Positions 40,057-48,344 of a stretch of DNA of 64,000 nucleotides are shown here, in pieces. A program made the position numbers and the translations under genes. Numbering within the stretch: the first letter of the stretch is position 1; every line of letters begins with the position of its first letter. The DNA is from JACJWR01 sp964474045. GTDB taxonomy: Bacteria; Actinomycetota; Actinomycetes; S36-B12; UBA10799. The stretch is from NCBI GenBank assembly GCA_964474045.1, contig CAYYRC010000002.1, positions 1 through 64,000 of the forward strand, in the 5' to 3' direction. Below the pieces are notes generated by a model. That model saw only the letters and a program-made list of their open reading frames with translations, had not been told where the DNA came from and made no database searches.

Positions 40057-41358
40057 TCAGCCGGCTGCTGGCGTGGTGGCCGGCGGGACGCTGGTCGCGG
40101 CTGCGGGCGCCGGCGCGCTGGGTGCGGGTGCGGGTGAGATCTGGCCCTGCGGTCCCACCACCTTGGCTCCGGTGGCCGACTTCGACAGCCACTCGGGCCA
40201 CGTCTCGTTCCAGACCGTGATGCCGTTGTCCTTGCGCCAGGGCTCCCCCGTGGGCCCGTTGACCCATACGAGGTCGCCGGGCTTGCTGGCGCCGAACACC
40301 CAGGCGGCGTTCTCGGTCGTCATGCTGATGCAACCGTGGCTGTAGCGGTAGTTGCCGAAGGCGTCGGCGGCCCATGGGGCCGCGTGCAGGTACTCGCCAT
40401 GATCGGTGAGCCTGATGGAGTACTCGACTTTGTCGGCCACGTAGTACTCGGGGTCACCGGGAGGAGACTTCATCGTGATGGTGCCCTCCTTGGCGGAGAT
40501 CACCTTGATGCCCTCGTAGGTCTCGTAGCCGGGCTTGCCGATGGTGACCGGGATGACCTTCTCGGGCTGGTCGTTGCGCGACACCGTCATCTGCAGCGAG
40601 TTCGGGTCCACCACCATGGTGACCTTGTCCCCGATGTCCAGGTCAAGGGTGACGTTCCCGCCGGCGTAGTCGGTGTCGTTCAGCTTCGTGCCGTACAGGT
40701 GCCCGTCCAGGTTCACATGGGTGTTCACCGGCCAGAAGTCCTTGGGGCGGAACGTGGCGATGGTGGAGTCGTCGCTCCACGACCAGGCGCCCTCCACCGG
40801 CTGGCTGGTGGTGAGCTTGAGCTTGGACTCCACCTCGGCCTTGTTGGTCACTGCGCTCTTGAACGGGATGACGAGCGGCATGCCGACGCCATAGGTCACG
40901 TAGTCGGTGGTGTAGCGCGTTCCGGGCACCGGCGTCGCGGCGGGCTTGACCGTCGTGAAGGTGTCGTTGACCTCGCGAGCCCGGCCCTCCGGGTCGATCG
41001 CAACCGCGGTCACCTCGTACTTGGTGTCGAACGGCAGCTCCAGACCCGGTTGTGAGGTCCAAGTCGCCCCGTCGGCGCTCATCGTGCCGGGCAGCTGCCC
41101 ATCGGGACCGGTGACGGCGACGCTCGTGAGCGTGCCCAGGTCAGCCTTGACGACGATCGGGGCCAGCACGCTCGCGGCGTTGGACTTGAGCGCCGGGGTG
41201 ACGTTGATGACCGCCTGGCTGCGGTTGTCGCCGGTGCCGGCCGAGGCTGTCAGCATCGGTCCACAGCCGGCGACCACGACCGCTGCGCTGAAGGAGGAGA
41301 CCACAGCCATCACGACCTTGCCCCGGTGGCCCGCCATCTGCACGGATGCTCCAATCAT
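40057..41358 (-). CDS. L,D-transpeptidase lipoprotein (LdtMt2/LppS-like)
   Basis: 433 residues. A lipobox (VVVAGCGP, Cys near residue 32) marks a lipoprotein. Two Ig-like domains follow (about 45-250: INVTPAL..., then ATPVPGTRYTTDYVTYGVGMPLVI and FRPKDFWPVNTHVNLD), then the YkuD catalytic domain with HAAPWAADAFG and the active-site YSHGCISM containing the nucleophilic cysteine. It forms 3-3 crosslinks in peptidoglycan or attaches lipoproteins. The tail is Pro/Ala-rich. The exact start (41358 or a later ATG) is uncertain. In many actinobacteria such a gene lies between the qcr and cta clusters. Confidence 0.9.
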   Translation of the reverse strand: MIGASVQMAGHRGKVVMAVVSSFSAAVVVAGCGPMLTASAGTGDNRSQAVINVTPALKSNAASVLAPIVVKADLGTLTSVAVTGPDGQLPGTMSADGATWTSQPGLELPFDTKYEVTAVAIDPEGRAREVNDTFTTVKPAATPVPGTRYTTDYVTYGVGMPLVIPFKSAVTNKAEVESKLKLTTSQPVEGAWSWSDDSTIATFRPKDFWPVNTHVNLDGHLYGTKLNDTDYAGGNVTLDLDIGDKVTMVVDPNSLQMTVSRNDQPEKVIPVTIGKPGYETYEGIKVISAKEGTITMKSPPGDPEYYVADKVEYSIRLTDHGEYLHAAPWAADAFGNYRYSHGCISMTTENAAWVFGASKPGDLVWVNGPTGEPWRKDNGITVWNETWPEWLSKSATGAKVVGPQGQISPAPAPSAPAPAAATSVPPATTPAAG

Positions 41359-41489
41359 CGATAACGATTCCGTGACGGCAAGGATACGCTGAGTGAGCCC
41401 GCCGAGAGTAGTAAGTGGTGAAAGTATAAATCACGGCTGCAGCAGGCCGGGGAGCTCCCTCCGGCCAGCTGCGCGGCGCGCCGCCGACC

Positions 41490-41906
41490 TCAGTGTGCGT
41501 GGTCCCCGCGGTAGTACTCGAACACGAAGCCCCACAGGCTGATGAGCAGCGAGGCCACTCCGAAGGCCACCACCCAGGCCGCGAACACCCAGCCGTAGGC
41601 GATGATCGCGAAGCTCGCGCCCAGAGCAAGCGGCCACCAGGAGTGGGGGCTGAAGAAGCCGTACTCGGGGTCGGCGTCCTCCGGGTCGGCCTCCAGGTCG
41701 TCCTCCGGCAGGGCGCCCACGCGCTTGGCCGTGAACATGAAGTAGAAGCCGATGAGGAACGCCATGAAGGCCGTGAAGGCAAGCGCGACGACGCCGATCC
41801 AATCGATGCCGCCCGGCATGTACAGCGCTGTGACGACCCCGTAGATGACCGCCACGAGGGCGTAGAAGGCCATCCCGTACAGGAAGATCTTTCCGTCGAG
41901 CTTCAC
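41490..41906 (-). CDS. ctaF: Cytochrome c oxidase subunit IV, actinobacterial type
   Basis: 138 residues with four membrane helices in two pairs separated by an acidic loop (ALPEDDLEADPEDADPEYGFFSPHSWWPL). MKLDGKIFLYGMAFYALVAVIYG and the SPHSWWPLALG segment are typical of the short actinobacterial subunit IV. Structural subunit of the aa3 oxidase. Start overlaps the ctaD stop (ATGA), giving the order ctaC-ctaD-ctaF on the minus strand. Confidence 0.92.
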   Translation of the reverse strand: MKLDGKIFLYGMAFYALVAVIYGVVTALYMPGGIDWIGVVALAFTAFMAFLIGFYFMFTAKRVGALPEDDLEADPEDADPEYGFFSPHSWWPLALGASFAIIAYGWVFAAWVVAFGVASLLISLWGFVFEYYRGDHAH

Positions 41907-43765
41907 TTGGCGTCTCCCTCGTCCGAAGCATCAGCGGAGCCCTCGGCGTCCGGCTTGTCCAGCACGGCAGTGGCAGAGCCGGCCGGAGTCGCGGTGGGCT
42001 CGGGGTGGTGGGAGCGACCCCGGGTCTTGGAAATCTCCGGGCCGCCGACCAGGCCATCAAGTGCGTTCTTGTTGACCGGCAGGTCGCTCTGCGCCAGGTC
42101 CGGGTGGTGCAGGTCGAACGCCGGGCGCTCGCTGCGGATGGGCGGCAGCGAGGTGAAGTTGTGCCGCGGCGGCGGGCAGCTGGTGGCCCACTCGAGCGAG
42201 CCTCCCCAGCCCCACGGGTCATCCACCGTGACCTTCGGCGCGTAGCGCCAGGTGCGGTAGACGTTGTAGAGGAAGAACAGCGTCGAGATGCCCAGGATGA
42301 TCGCGCCGATGCTCGACACCACGTTGAGCGCCTGGAAGCCGTCCGAGGGCAGGTAGTCGGCGTAGCGACGCGCCATTCCCTGGTTGCCCAGCCAGTGCTG
42401 CACCAGGAAGGTCACCTGGAAGCCGATGAACAGCAGCCAGAAGTGCACCTTGCCGAGCCGCTCGTCCAGCATCCGACCCGTCCACTTGGGCCACCAGAAG
42501 TAGTAGCCCGCGAACATCATGAACACCACTGTGCCGAAGACCGTGTAGTGGAAGTGGGCGACCACGAAGTAGCTGTCCGAGACCGCGAAGTCCAGCGGCG
42601 GCGCGGCGAGGATGATGCCGGTGAGGCCGCCGAACAGGAACGTGACCAGGAAGCCCATGGTCCACAGCATCGGGGTCTCGAAAGTGACCGAGCCCTTCCA
42701 CATGGTGCCGATCCAGTTGAAGAACTTGACGCCCGTCGGAACCGCGATGAGCATCGTCATGAAGGCGAAGAAGGGCAGCAGGACCGCACCGGTGACGTAC
42801 ATGTGGTGCGCCCAGACAGCCACCGACAGGCCGGCAATGGCGATGGTGGCGAAGACCAGTCCCTTGTAGCCGAAGATCGGCTTGCGGCTGAACACGGGGA
42901 TGATCTCGCTGGCGACGCCGAAGAACGGCAGCGCCAGGATGTAGACCTCCGGGTGGCCGAAGAACCAGAACAGGTGCTGCCACAGGATCGCGCCGCCGTT
43001 GGCCGCGTCGAACACCACGGTGCCCAGCTTGCGGTCGGTCTCGAGCACCACCAGGGTCGCGGCCAGCACCGGGAAGGCGACCAGGACGAGGACGCTGGTG
43101 AGCAGCGAGGTCCAGGTGAACACCGGCATGCGGAACATCGTCATCCCGGGGGCGCGCATCACGACGATCGTGGTGATGAAGTTGACGGCGGACAGGATCG
43201 TGCCCACGCCACCGATGGCGAAGCCCATGATCCACAGGTCGGCGCCCTGCGACGGGGTGTAGACCTCCAGCGACAGCGGCGTGTAGGCGAACCAACCGAA
43301 GTCCGCCGCACCCGAGGGGGTCAGGAAGCTGGACATGACGACGATGCCGCCGAAGGCGAAGAGGTAGAAGCCGAACATGTTGAGCCGCGGGAACGCGACG
43401 TCCGGGGCGCCGATCTGCAGCGGCACCAGGATGTTCGAGAACCCGACGAACAGCGGGGTCGCGAACAGCAGCAGCATGATGCTGCCGTGCATCGTGAACA
43501 TCTGGTTGTACTGCGCGTTGCTCAGGAACTGCAGGCCTGGCTCGGCCAGCTCGGCACGGATGGCCAGGGCCATCACACCGCCGATGAGGAAGAAGATGAA
43601 CGACGTGATCAGGTACATGTAGCCGATCGTCTTGTGGTCGGTGGAGGTGATCCACTTGACGATCGTGCGTCCCATGTGGGCCTTGTGCTCGGCCTTGCGC
43701 TCGCTCTTGCTCAGGCGGGGCGCCGGCACCGAGGTCTGCTGGGGCGGCTCATTCAGAATCGTCAT
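41903..43765 (-). CDS. ctaD: Cytochrome c oxidase subunit I
   Basis: 620 residues, twelve membrane helices. Heme a and CuB ligands: MFTMHGSIMLLLFATP (heme a His), FWFFGHPEVYILALPFFG (CuB His and cross-linked Tyr), WAHHMYV (two CuB histidines) and VVAHFHYTVFGTVVFMMF (heme a3 and heme a histidines). The hydrophilic C-terminus of about 60 residues is Pro/Glu-rich. Catalytic subunit of the terminal oxidase that reduces oxygen to water. Lies 13 bp after ctaC; ctaF follows with an overlap. Confidence 0.96.
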   Translation of the reverse strand: MTILNEPPQQTSVPAPRLSKSERKAEHKAHMGRTIVKWITSTDHKTIGYMYLITSFIFFLIGGVMALAIRAELAEPGLQFLSNAQYNQMFTMHGSIMLLLFATPLFVGFSNILVPLQIGAPDVAFPRLNMFGFYLFAFGGIVVMSSFLTPSGAADFGWFAYTPLSLEVYTPSQGADLWIMGFAIGGVGTILSAVNFITTIVVMRAPGMTMFRMPVFTWTSLLTSVLVLVAFPVLAATLVVLETDRKLGTVVFDAANGGAILWQHLFWFFGHPEVYILALPFFGVASEIIPVFSRKPIFGYKGLVFATIAIAGLSVAVWAHHMYVTGAVLLPFFAFMTMLIAVPTGVKFFNWIGTMWKGSVTFETPMLWTMGFLVTFLFGGLTGIILAAPPLDFAVSDSYFVVAHFHYTVFGTVVFMMFAGYYFWWPKWTGRMLDERLGKVHFWLLFIGFQVTFLVQHWLGNQGMARRYADYLPSDGFQALNVVSSIGAIILGISTLFFLYNVYRTWRYAPKVTVDDPWGWGGSLEWATSCPPPRHNFTSLPPIRSERPAFDLHHPDLAQSDLPVNKNALDGLVGGPEISKTRGRSHHPEPTATPAGSATAVLDKPDAEGSADASDEGDAK

Positions 43766-43778
43766 CAGTCATCCTCAC

Positions 43779-44603
43779 CTACACGCCCTGCGCGGCATCG
43801 TTGACGCGTCCCGAGTCCGGGTCGCCGGTCTGGCCCTTGGCCTTGAGCTCGGCCATGTGCTGGTCGAACTCGGCCCGCTCGACCACCTTGACGTTGAACA
43901 GCATCCGGGAGTGGTCCACCCCGCACAGCTCGGCGCACTTGCCGGCGAACGTCCCCACCTCATTGGGGGTCACCTCGAAGACATTGTCGCGGCCAGGGAT
44001 CACGTCCAGCTTGAACAGGAAGTCGGGCACCCAGAACGAGTGGATGACGTCGGGGCTTCCCAGGTGGAACTGCACCTTCTCGTCCACGGGCAGCCAGAGC
44101 ACGGGCAGCGCGGCCTCGTCCTGCAGGCTCGGGATGCCGGTGTCGTAGACGTCTTGGTCGGCGTAGTAGAAGGTCCACGACCAGCGGAAGCCGGTGACGT
44201 TCACCGTCTCGGCCTGGTCGTTGGACACCTTGGTCAGCTGGGCCTCGTCGCGGACCGTGAAGAACACCAGCGCCAACACCATCGCGATCGGGGTGACGGT
44301 GTAGAGCACCTCGATGGGGATGTTGTAGCGCAGCTGCTTGGGAGTGTCATCGCCGCGGCGACGGCGGTAGGCGACCGAGGCGAACAGCATCAGACCCCAC
44401 GTCAGGATTCCCACTCCGAAGGCCGCGATCCAGGTGCCGTTCCAGAAGTGCAGGGTGATCGCCGACTGCTCGCTGATGCCGTCAGGGAAACCGAAGTTGT
44501 ACTGGTACCCCCACCAGACCAGGCCGCCGAGCACGGCCGCCATGATCACGACCGCTACCCAAGCACCCCCCTGGGGTCCTCGTTGCTTTCCGGACGATGC
44601 CAC
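43779..44603 (-). CDS. ctaC: Cytochrome c oxidase subunit II
   Basis: 274 residues from a GTG at 44603 with a GGAAGGCGAG ribosome-binding site. Two membrane helices (about 13-33 and 60-85) precede the CuA cupredoxin domain: SPDVIHSFWVPDF supplies the first histidine and GKCAELCGVDHSRM the two cysteines, Glu, His and Met ligands. It accepts electrons from QcrC. Unlike many actinobacterial CtaC proteins I see no lipobox cysteine at the N-terminus (SGKQRGPQGGAWVAVVIMAAVLGG), so it appears to be anchored by an uncleaved helix. Confidence 0.93.
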   Translation of the reverse strand: MASSGKQRGPQGGAWVAVVIMAAVLGGLVWWGYQYNFGFPDGISEQSAITLHFWNGTWIAAFGVGILTWGLMLFASVAYRRRRGDDTPKQLRYNIPIEVLYTVTPIAMVLALVFFTVRDEAQLTKVSNDQAETVNVTGFRWSWTFYYADQDVYDTGIPSLQDEAALPVLWLPVDEKVQFHLGSPDVIHSFWVPDFLFKLDVIPGRDNVFEVTPNEVGTFAGKCAELCGVDHSRMLFNVKVVERAEFDQHMAELKAKGQTGDPDSGRVNDAAQGV

Positions 44604-44770
44604 GACTCGCCTTCCGCATCGGTGGGCTCCGCGCCGACAGGCGCAGACCAGGGCCGCCGTCGGCCCTTCGAAGTGCGAGGGTAGCGCAGTATCAGCCGGT
44701 CTGAGAGGCGGGGCGGCGCGTTGCGCGCACGTGTTGCGGCGCTTTTCCGGCGGTGGCGGCTGCCGCGGGC

Positions 44771-44776
44771 CAGAAT
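44771..44776 (+). promoter_or_regulatory. Putative -10 element of the NifS-like gene (leaderless)
   Basis: CAGAAT ends six bases before the GTG at 44783; no Shine-Dalgarno is present. This supports 44783 over the in-frame GTG at 44753. Confidence 0.4.
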
Positions 44777-44782
44777 GCTGGG

Positions 44783-45901
44783 GTGGAGAGGGCTTTTCTG
44801 GCCGCCGACAGCGGCCAGCCGATGACCGCGGCGGCACGCGCGGCGCTTGATCGGGCCCTCGAGATCGGCTGGGCCGACCCCGGTCTGCGGGCACACGAGG
44901 GCCGCGTCAGCCGACAGCTGCTGGAGGTGGCGCAGTCAACCGTTGCGGCGTCCGTGGACCGGCCGGGCGCGCAGGTGCGGTTCCTGCCTGGCACCACCGC
45001 TGCGCTGCGGACCGCGCTCTCGGCGGTGCTGCGCGAGGCGAGGCCGGCCGGCGCCGTCGCGGGCGGCTCCCTCGTCGCCACCAGCACCGTGGACCGGCTG
45101 GCAGCCGTGGACTTCGACGACGGCCCGCGCATTGCCGTCGACGGCCGGGGTCGCATCGACCTGGCTGAACTCGCTGCGGAGCTTCAGGGTGGCGCGGTCG
45201 GTGCGGTGTGCCTGCAGGTGGGCAACCCGGAGGTGGGCACGCTGCAGCCGCTGGCCGCGGCGGCCGCCCTGTGCCGAGAGGCCGCTGTCCCCCTGGTGGT
45301 GGATGCCACCATGGCGGCCGGACGGACTGCGCTGCCGACGGAGTGGGACGCGCTCGTGCTGGACGCGGCCAGCTGGGGTGGGGGGGTCGGGGTAGCCGCC
45401 GTCGTGCTGGCGCCGCCGTGGGGACGGCAACCGGCGGCCGGCGAAGGTGACTGCCTTCCGGGCATCCCGGCCTGCGCCGCGGCGGCCTTGGCGCTGGAGG
45501 CGGCCCAGGGCGACGTCGACCGGCGCAGTGGAGCCGACCACGCGGCAACCACACTGCTTCGGCGCCAAATGGCCGCGCTCCCCGGCGTCGAGGTCCATGG
45601 TGACCCGGTTGCGCGACTCCCCCACGTCGTTGGCTGCTCTGCGGTCTACATCGACGCCGAGGCGCTGTTGCTCGAGCTCGACCGCCGGGGGATCAGCGTC
45701 GCCAGCGGCTCCGCCTGCGCGACGGGCGGCGCCGGCGAGGCCGTCGGCAGCCCCAGCCACGTGCTCGCCGCCATGGGGGCCCTCACCAGCGGGAACATCC
45801 GCGTCACACTCCCCATCCAGTACGAACCCCAACAACTGGAACGGCTCGGGGCGGCCCTCCCGGGCGCGCTGGCGACCTTGCGCGCGGAGGCCGGGCTGTG
45901 A
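44783..45901 (+). CDS. NifS/cysteine-desulfurase-like protein lacking the PLP lysine
   Basis: 372 residues with the shape of a class V aminotransferase: ADSGQPMTAAARAAL at the N-terminus, VCLQVGNPEVGTLQPLAA (PLP-stacking region), PLVVDATMAAGR (the Asp that binds the PLP ring nitrogen) and the sulfur-carrying loop SVASGSACATGG with its cysteine. The usual SAHKWGGP segment reads DAASWGGGV: both the histidine and the Schiff-base lysine are gone, and the whole protein contains no lysine. The EH.S histidine also appears replaced (TSTVDR). It therefore cannot form a normal PLP aldimine. Coupled (GTGA) to a TusA-like gene, as intact cysteine desulfurases are in Streptomyces near ctaC. Confidence 0.8.
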   Translation: MERAFLAADSGQPMTAAARAALDRALEIGWADPGLRAHEGRVSRQLLEVAQSTVAASVDRPGAQVRFLPGTTAALRTALSAVLREARPAGAVAGGSLVATSTVDRLAAVDFDDGPRIAVDGRGRIDLAELAAELQGGAVGAVCLQVGNPEVGTLQPLAAAAALCREAAVPLVVDATMAAGRTALPTEWDALVLDAASWGGGVGVAAVVLAPPWGRQPAAGEGDCLPGIPACAAAALALEAAQGDVDRRSGADHAATTLLRRQMAALPGVEVHGDPVARLPHVVGCSAVYIDAEALLLELDRRGISVASGSACATGGAGEAVGSPSHVLAAMGALTSGNIRVTLPIQYEPQQLERLGAALPGALATLRAEAGL

Positions 45902-46185
45902 CGGCGGCCCCGATCTGGACCCTGGACGAGCGCGGGCACCCGTGCCCCGCGCCGATCCTGGCGCTCGGACGAGCCGCCAAGGCGCGCCCGGGCGCGGCGG
46001 CGGCACTCCTGGCCGACGACCCGGCGGCGGACCACGACGTGCCCGCCTGGGCCCGGATGACCGGTGGCGAGCTGCTCGACCGGCAGCCGCTTCCCGACGG
46101 CACCGGCGTTCGCTACCTCGTTCGGCTCCCAGGGGCGGGGAAGGCGGACGGCAGTGCCACCAGATCCGACAGCCCGGCCTCGTAG
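45898..46185 (+). CDS. TusA-family sulfurtransferase-like protein
   Basis: 95 residues. The TusA/SirA signature is complete: TLDERGHPCPAPIL with the sulfur-accepting cysteine in CPxP, then LADDPAADHDVPAWARMTGGELL, the standard second motif. About 15 residues at the C-terminus are extra. It would carry a persulfide from a cysteine desulfurase to a biosynthetic acceptor. The GTG start overlaps the stop of the lysine-free NifS-like gene. Its last 73 bases overlap the convergent aat gene. Confidence 0.85.
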   Translation: MTAAPIWTLDERGHPCPAPILALGRAAKARPGAAAALLADDPAADHDVPAWARMTGGELLDRQPLPDGTGVRYLVRLPGAGKADGSATRSDSPAS

Positions 46186-46841
46186 TCGGCGCGATCAAGG
46201 CCGGTGAAGCCTAGGGATGCCAGGTGGCCGGTGAGCCACTGGGCGTCGATCATGCGGCGCTCGGCTGCCGGCGCGGAGAAGACGAGTTGCGACAGCCCGG
46301 CCACGGCCGCCTTCGACGCATCCGTCACAGTGCGGAACTTGCTGTCGGCGCAGAACAGGCCGCCGAGTTCGATGCCGATGAGGCCACCGACCAAGCGTCC
46401 CTCGCGCCAGACCTCCACGGAATGCGCACAGCCGGCCGCCGCGAGCTCCCGATAGGCCGCTTCGTATTCCGCGGTGATCCAGCTGCCGGCGCGGCGGGGG
46501 TCGGCGCAGCCGGCCAGGACGGCACCGAAATCGCGATCAAACGTCACCTGGAAGTCCCGCATGCTGCGGCGCAGGGATCGCGACACATGCATGCCGGGAT
46601 AGCGCAGTACCGCTCTCTGCGCGGGGGCGAACCAACCGCAGACCGTCTCCGGCGGGACCCCTGCACCGGTCTCGACGTCGATGCCCATGGGGAAGAGACC
46701 CTGCCGGTAGGAGCTGAGCAGCGTTGCCGCAGTCACGGCGCCGCCCAGCAGGACGACGTCCGTCTCGGCGGTGACTTCGGGACTCACCGGCACCAGTCGA
46801 TCTTCCCAGCGGCTCGACGGCCCCCCAGCGCCTGATCCCAT
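46113..46841 (-). CDS. aat: Leucyl/phenylalanyl-tRNA--protein transferase
   Basis: 242 residues. SSYRQGLFPMG, CGWFAPAQRAVLRYPG, FDRDFGAVLAGCA, SWITAEYEAAYRELAAAGCAHSVEVWREGRLVGGLIGIELGG and IDAQWLTGHLASLG are all hallmarks of Aat, which adds Leu or Phe to N-terminal Arg/Lys of proteins to make N-degrons for ClpS-ClpAP. The motif that reads ESMFS in E. coli is ADSKFR here, a divergence near the substrate pocket. The ATG at 46841 is used because an earlier start would run into the adoK-type gene, whose stop is four bases upstream. Convergent with and overlapping the TusA-like gene. Confidence 0.85.
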   Translation of the reverse strand: MGSGAGGPSSRWEDRLVPVSPEVTAETDVVLLGGAVTAATLLSSYRQGLFPMGIDVETGAGVPPETVCGWFAPAQRAVLRYPGMHVSRSLRRSMRDFQVTFDRDFGAVLAGCADPRRAGSWITAEYEAAYRELAAAGCAHSVEVWREGRLVGGLIGIELGGLFCADSKFRTVTDASKAAVAGLSQLVFSAPAAERRMIDAQWLTGHLASLGFTGLDRADYEAGLSDLVALPSAFPAPGSRTR

Positions 46842-46845
46842 CGGA

Positions 46846-47820
46846 CTAGGCCAGGACTCCCGCCAGGTCGGCGGCCGCGGCATCGCCGTAGGCCTGCGCG
46901 AAGCGCCGCCGGAACTCCGCCGGCTCCAGCAGGTACTCCTGCGTCCCCACCGTCTCGATCACGAGCGTCGCCATCATCGAGCCCACTTGCGCGCTGCGCT
47001 CGGGCGACAGGCCCCACGCCACGCCGGCGAGGTAGCCCGAGCGGAAGGCGTCGCCGACACCGGTGGGGTCGGCGATGCGCTCCTCCTGCGGCACAGAGAC
47101 CCGGGCGACCTCGCCCTCGACGGTCTCGACCTTGGCCCCGTCCTTGCCCAGCGTCGTCACACGGGTGCCGACGCGCTCCAGGATCTCCTCGGCGCTCCAG
47201 CCGGTCTTCTGCTCGGTCAGGGCGGCCTCGTACTCATTGGTGAAGAGGTAGGCGGCACCGTCGATGAGGCGGCGGATGGAGTCGCCGTCCATGTAAGCCA
47301 GCTGCTGGCTGGGGTCCGCGGCGAACGGCAGGCCGCGCTCACGGCACTCCTCGGTGTGCCGCAGCATGGCGTCCGGGTCGTTCGGGCCGACGAGCACCAG
47401 GTCGAGGCCGCCGAAGCGCTCCGCCACCGGTCCGAGCTCGATGTTGCGCGCCTCGGCCATGGCGCCGGGATAGAACGATGCGATCTGGTTCTGGTTGGCG
47501 TCCGTGGTGCACACGAATCGGGCGGTGTGGGCGACCTCGGAGACCTGCACCGACATGGTGTTCACACCGTGCCGGTCGAGCCACGACCGGTAGTCCTCGA
47601 AATCATGGCCCACGGCGGCGACGAGCAGCGGCTCCAAGCCCAGGTTGGCCAAGCCGAACGCGATGTTTGCGCCCACGCCGCCTCGACGCACCTGCAGGTC
47701 CGACACCAGGAAGGACAGGCTCACGGTGTGGAGCTGGTCGGCCACCAGGGAGTCCGTGAAGGACCCCGGGAAGGTCATCAGGTGGTCAGTGGCGACAGAT
47801 CCGGTGATACAGATTCGCAT
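46846..47820 (-). CDS. adoK: PfkB-family carbohydrate/adenosine kinase (AdoK-like)
   Basis: 324-residue ribokinase-fold kinase. MRICITGSVATDHLMTFPG at the N-terminus, RRGGVGANIAFGLANLG (first PfkB signature, substrate binding), and DPTGVGDAFRSGYLAGVAWGL (second signature with the catalytic Asp). It matches mycobacterial AdoK (Rv2202c), which phosphorylates adenosine, and holds the same neighbourhood between the cta genes and an A-type Fe-S protein. Sugar specificity cannot be excluded. CAAACT lies six bases before the ATG, with no Shine-Dalgarno. Confidence 0.87.
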   Translation of the reverse strand: MRICITGSVATDHLMTFPGSFTDSLVADQLHTVSLSFLVSDLQVRRGGVGANIAFGLANLGLEPLLVAAVGHDFEDYRSWLDRHGVNTMSVQVSEVAHTARFVCTTDANQNQIASFYPGAMAEARNIELGPVAERFGGLDLVLVGPNDPDAMLRHTEECRERGLPFAADPSQQLAYMDGDSIRRLIDGAAYLFTNEYEAALTEQKTGWSAEEILERVGTRVTTLGKDGAKVETVEGEVARVSVPQEERIADPTGVGDAFRSGYLAGVAWGLSPERSAQVGSMMATLVIETVGTQEYLLEPAEFRRRFAQAYGDAAAADLAGVLA

Positions 47821-47826
47821 GGCTGG

Positions 47827-47832
47827 AGTTTG
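47827..47832 (-). promoter_or_regulatory. Putative -10 element of adoK (leaderless)
   Basis: On the minus strand CAAACT ends six bases before the ATG; no ribosome-binding site is visible. Confidence 0.38.
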
Positions 47833-47862
47833 GCACAGCGGGCGCGTGGCGCCCGCCGTGCC
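47832..47862 (-). terminator. Terminator hairpin after the A-type Fe-S carrier gene
   Basis: GGCAC-A-GCGGGCGC / GTG loop / GCGCCCGC-C-GTGCC forms a 13-bp stem with one A-C mismatch, 23 bases past the stop at 47885 and just ahead of the adoK promoter. Confidence 0.7.
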
Positions 47863-47884
47863 GTCGGCTGGGCCGCCGCGCCGC

Positions 47885-48265
47885 TCAGTGGAACGAGTCG
47901 CCGCAGGCGCAGGAGCCCGTGGCGTTCGGGTTGTCGATCGTGAAGCCCTGCTTCTCGATGGTGTCGACGAAGTCGATGACGGCGCCGCCGAGGTAGGGCG
48001 CGCTCATGCGGTCGGTGACCACGGCGACGCCACCGAAGTCGCTGACGATGTCGCCATCAAGTGAGCGGTCGTCGAAGAACAGCTGGTAGCGCAGGCCGGA
48101 GCAGCCGCCGGGCTGGACCGCGATGCGCAGCGAGAGGTCGTCGCGTCCCTCCTGCTCCAGCAGGGACTTGACCTTGGCGGCGGCGGTCTCGGTGACGACG
48201 ATGCCCTCGGCCGCAGGGGCCTCGACGGTGCTCGTGGCTTCGGTGACGGCGCTGTCGGTGCTCAT
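47885..48265 (-). CDS. erpA: A-type iron-sulfur cluster insertion/carrier protein (ErpA/IscA-like)
   Basis: 126 residues. The HesB/IscA fold has its three cluster-binding cysteines in VQPGGCSGLRYQLFFDD and NPNATGSCACGDSFH at the C-terminus. An Ala/Thr/Glu-rich N-terminal extension of about 25 residues precedes the domain. It receives Fe-S clusters and delivers them to target enzymes; the downstream-strand neighbour nadA, about 1.3 kb away, encodes a [4Fe-4S] enzyme. AGGAG site upstream of ATG 48265. Same position as Rv2204c in M. tuberculosis. Confidence 0.93.
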   Translation of the reverse strand: MSTDSAVTEATSTVEAPAAEGIVVTETAAAKVKSLLEQEGRDDLSLRIAVQPGGCSGLRYQLFFDDRSLDGDIVSDFGGVAVVTDRMSAPYLGGAVIDFVDTIEKQGFTIDNPNATGSCACGDSFH

Positions 48266-48344
48266 CAGACTCCTTGTGGATGGGGTACGGCCCAAGATGT
48301 GCTGGGTATTACCAGGGAGGAACGCACGAGGACTCTAACTTATT

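Noticed and set aside
45360..45400. Frameshift in the G-rich run explaining the lost lysine of the NifS-like protein
   Set aside because: The frame stays conserved on both sides (VVDATMAAGR before, VVLAPPWG and SGSAC after), and the replacement is by substitution; the whole protein also lacks lysine.
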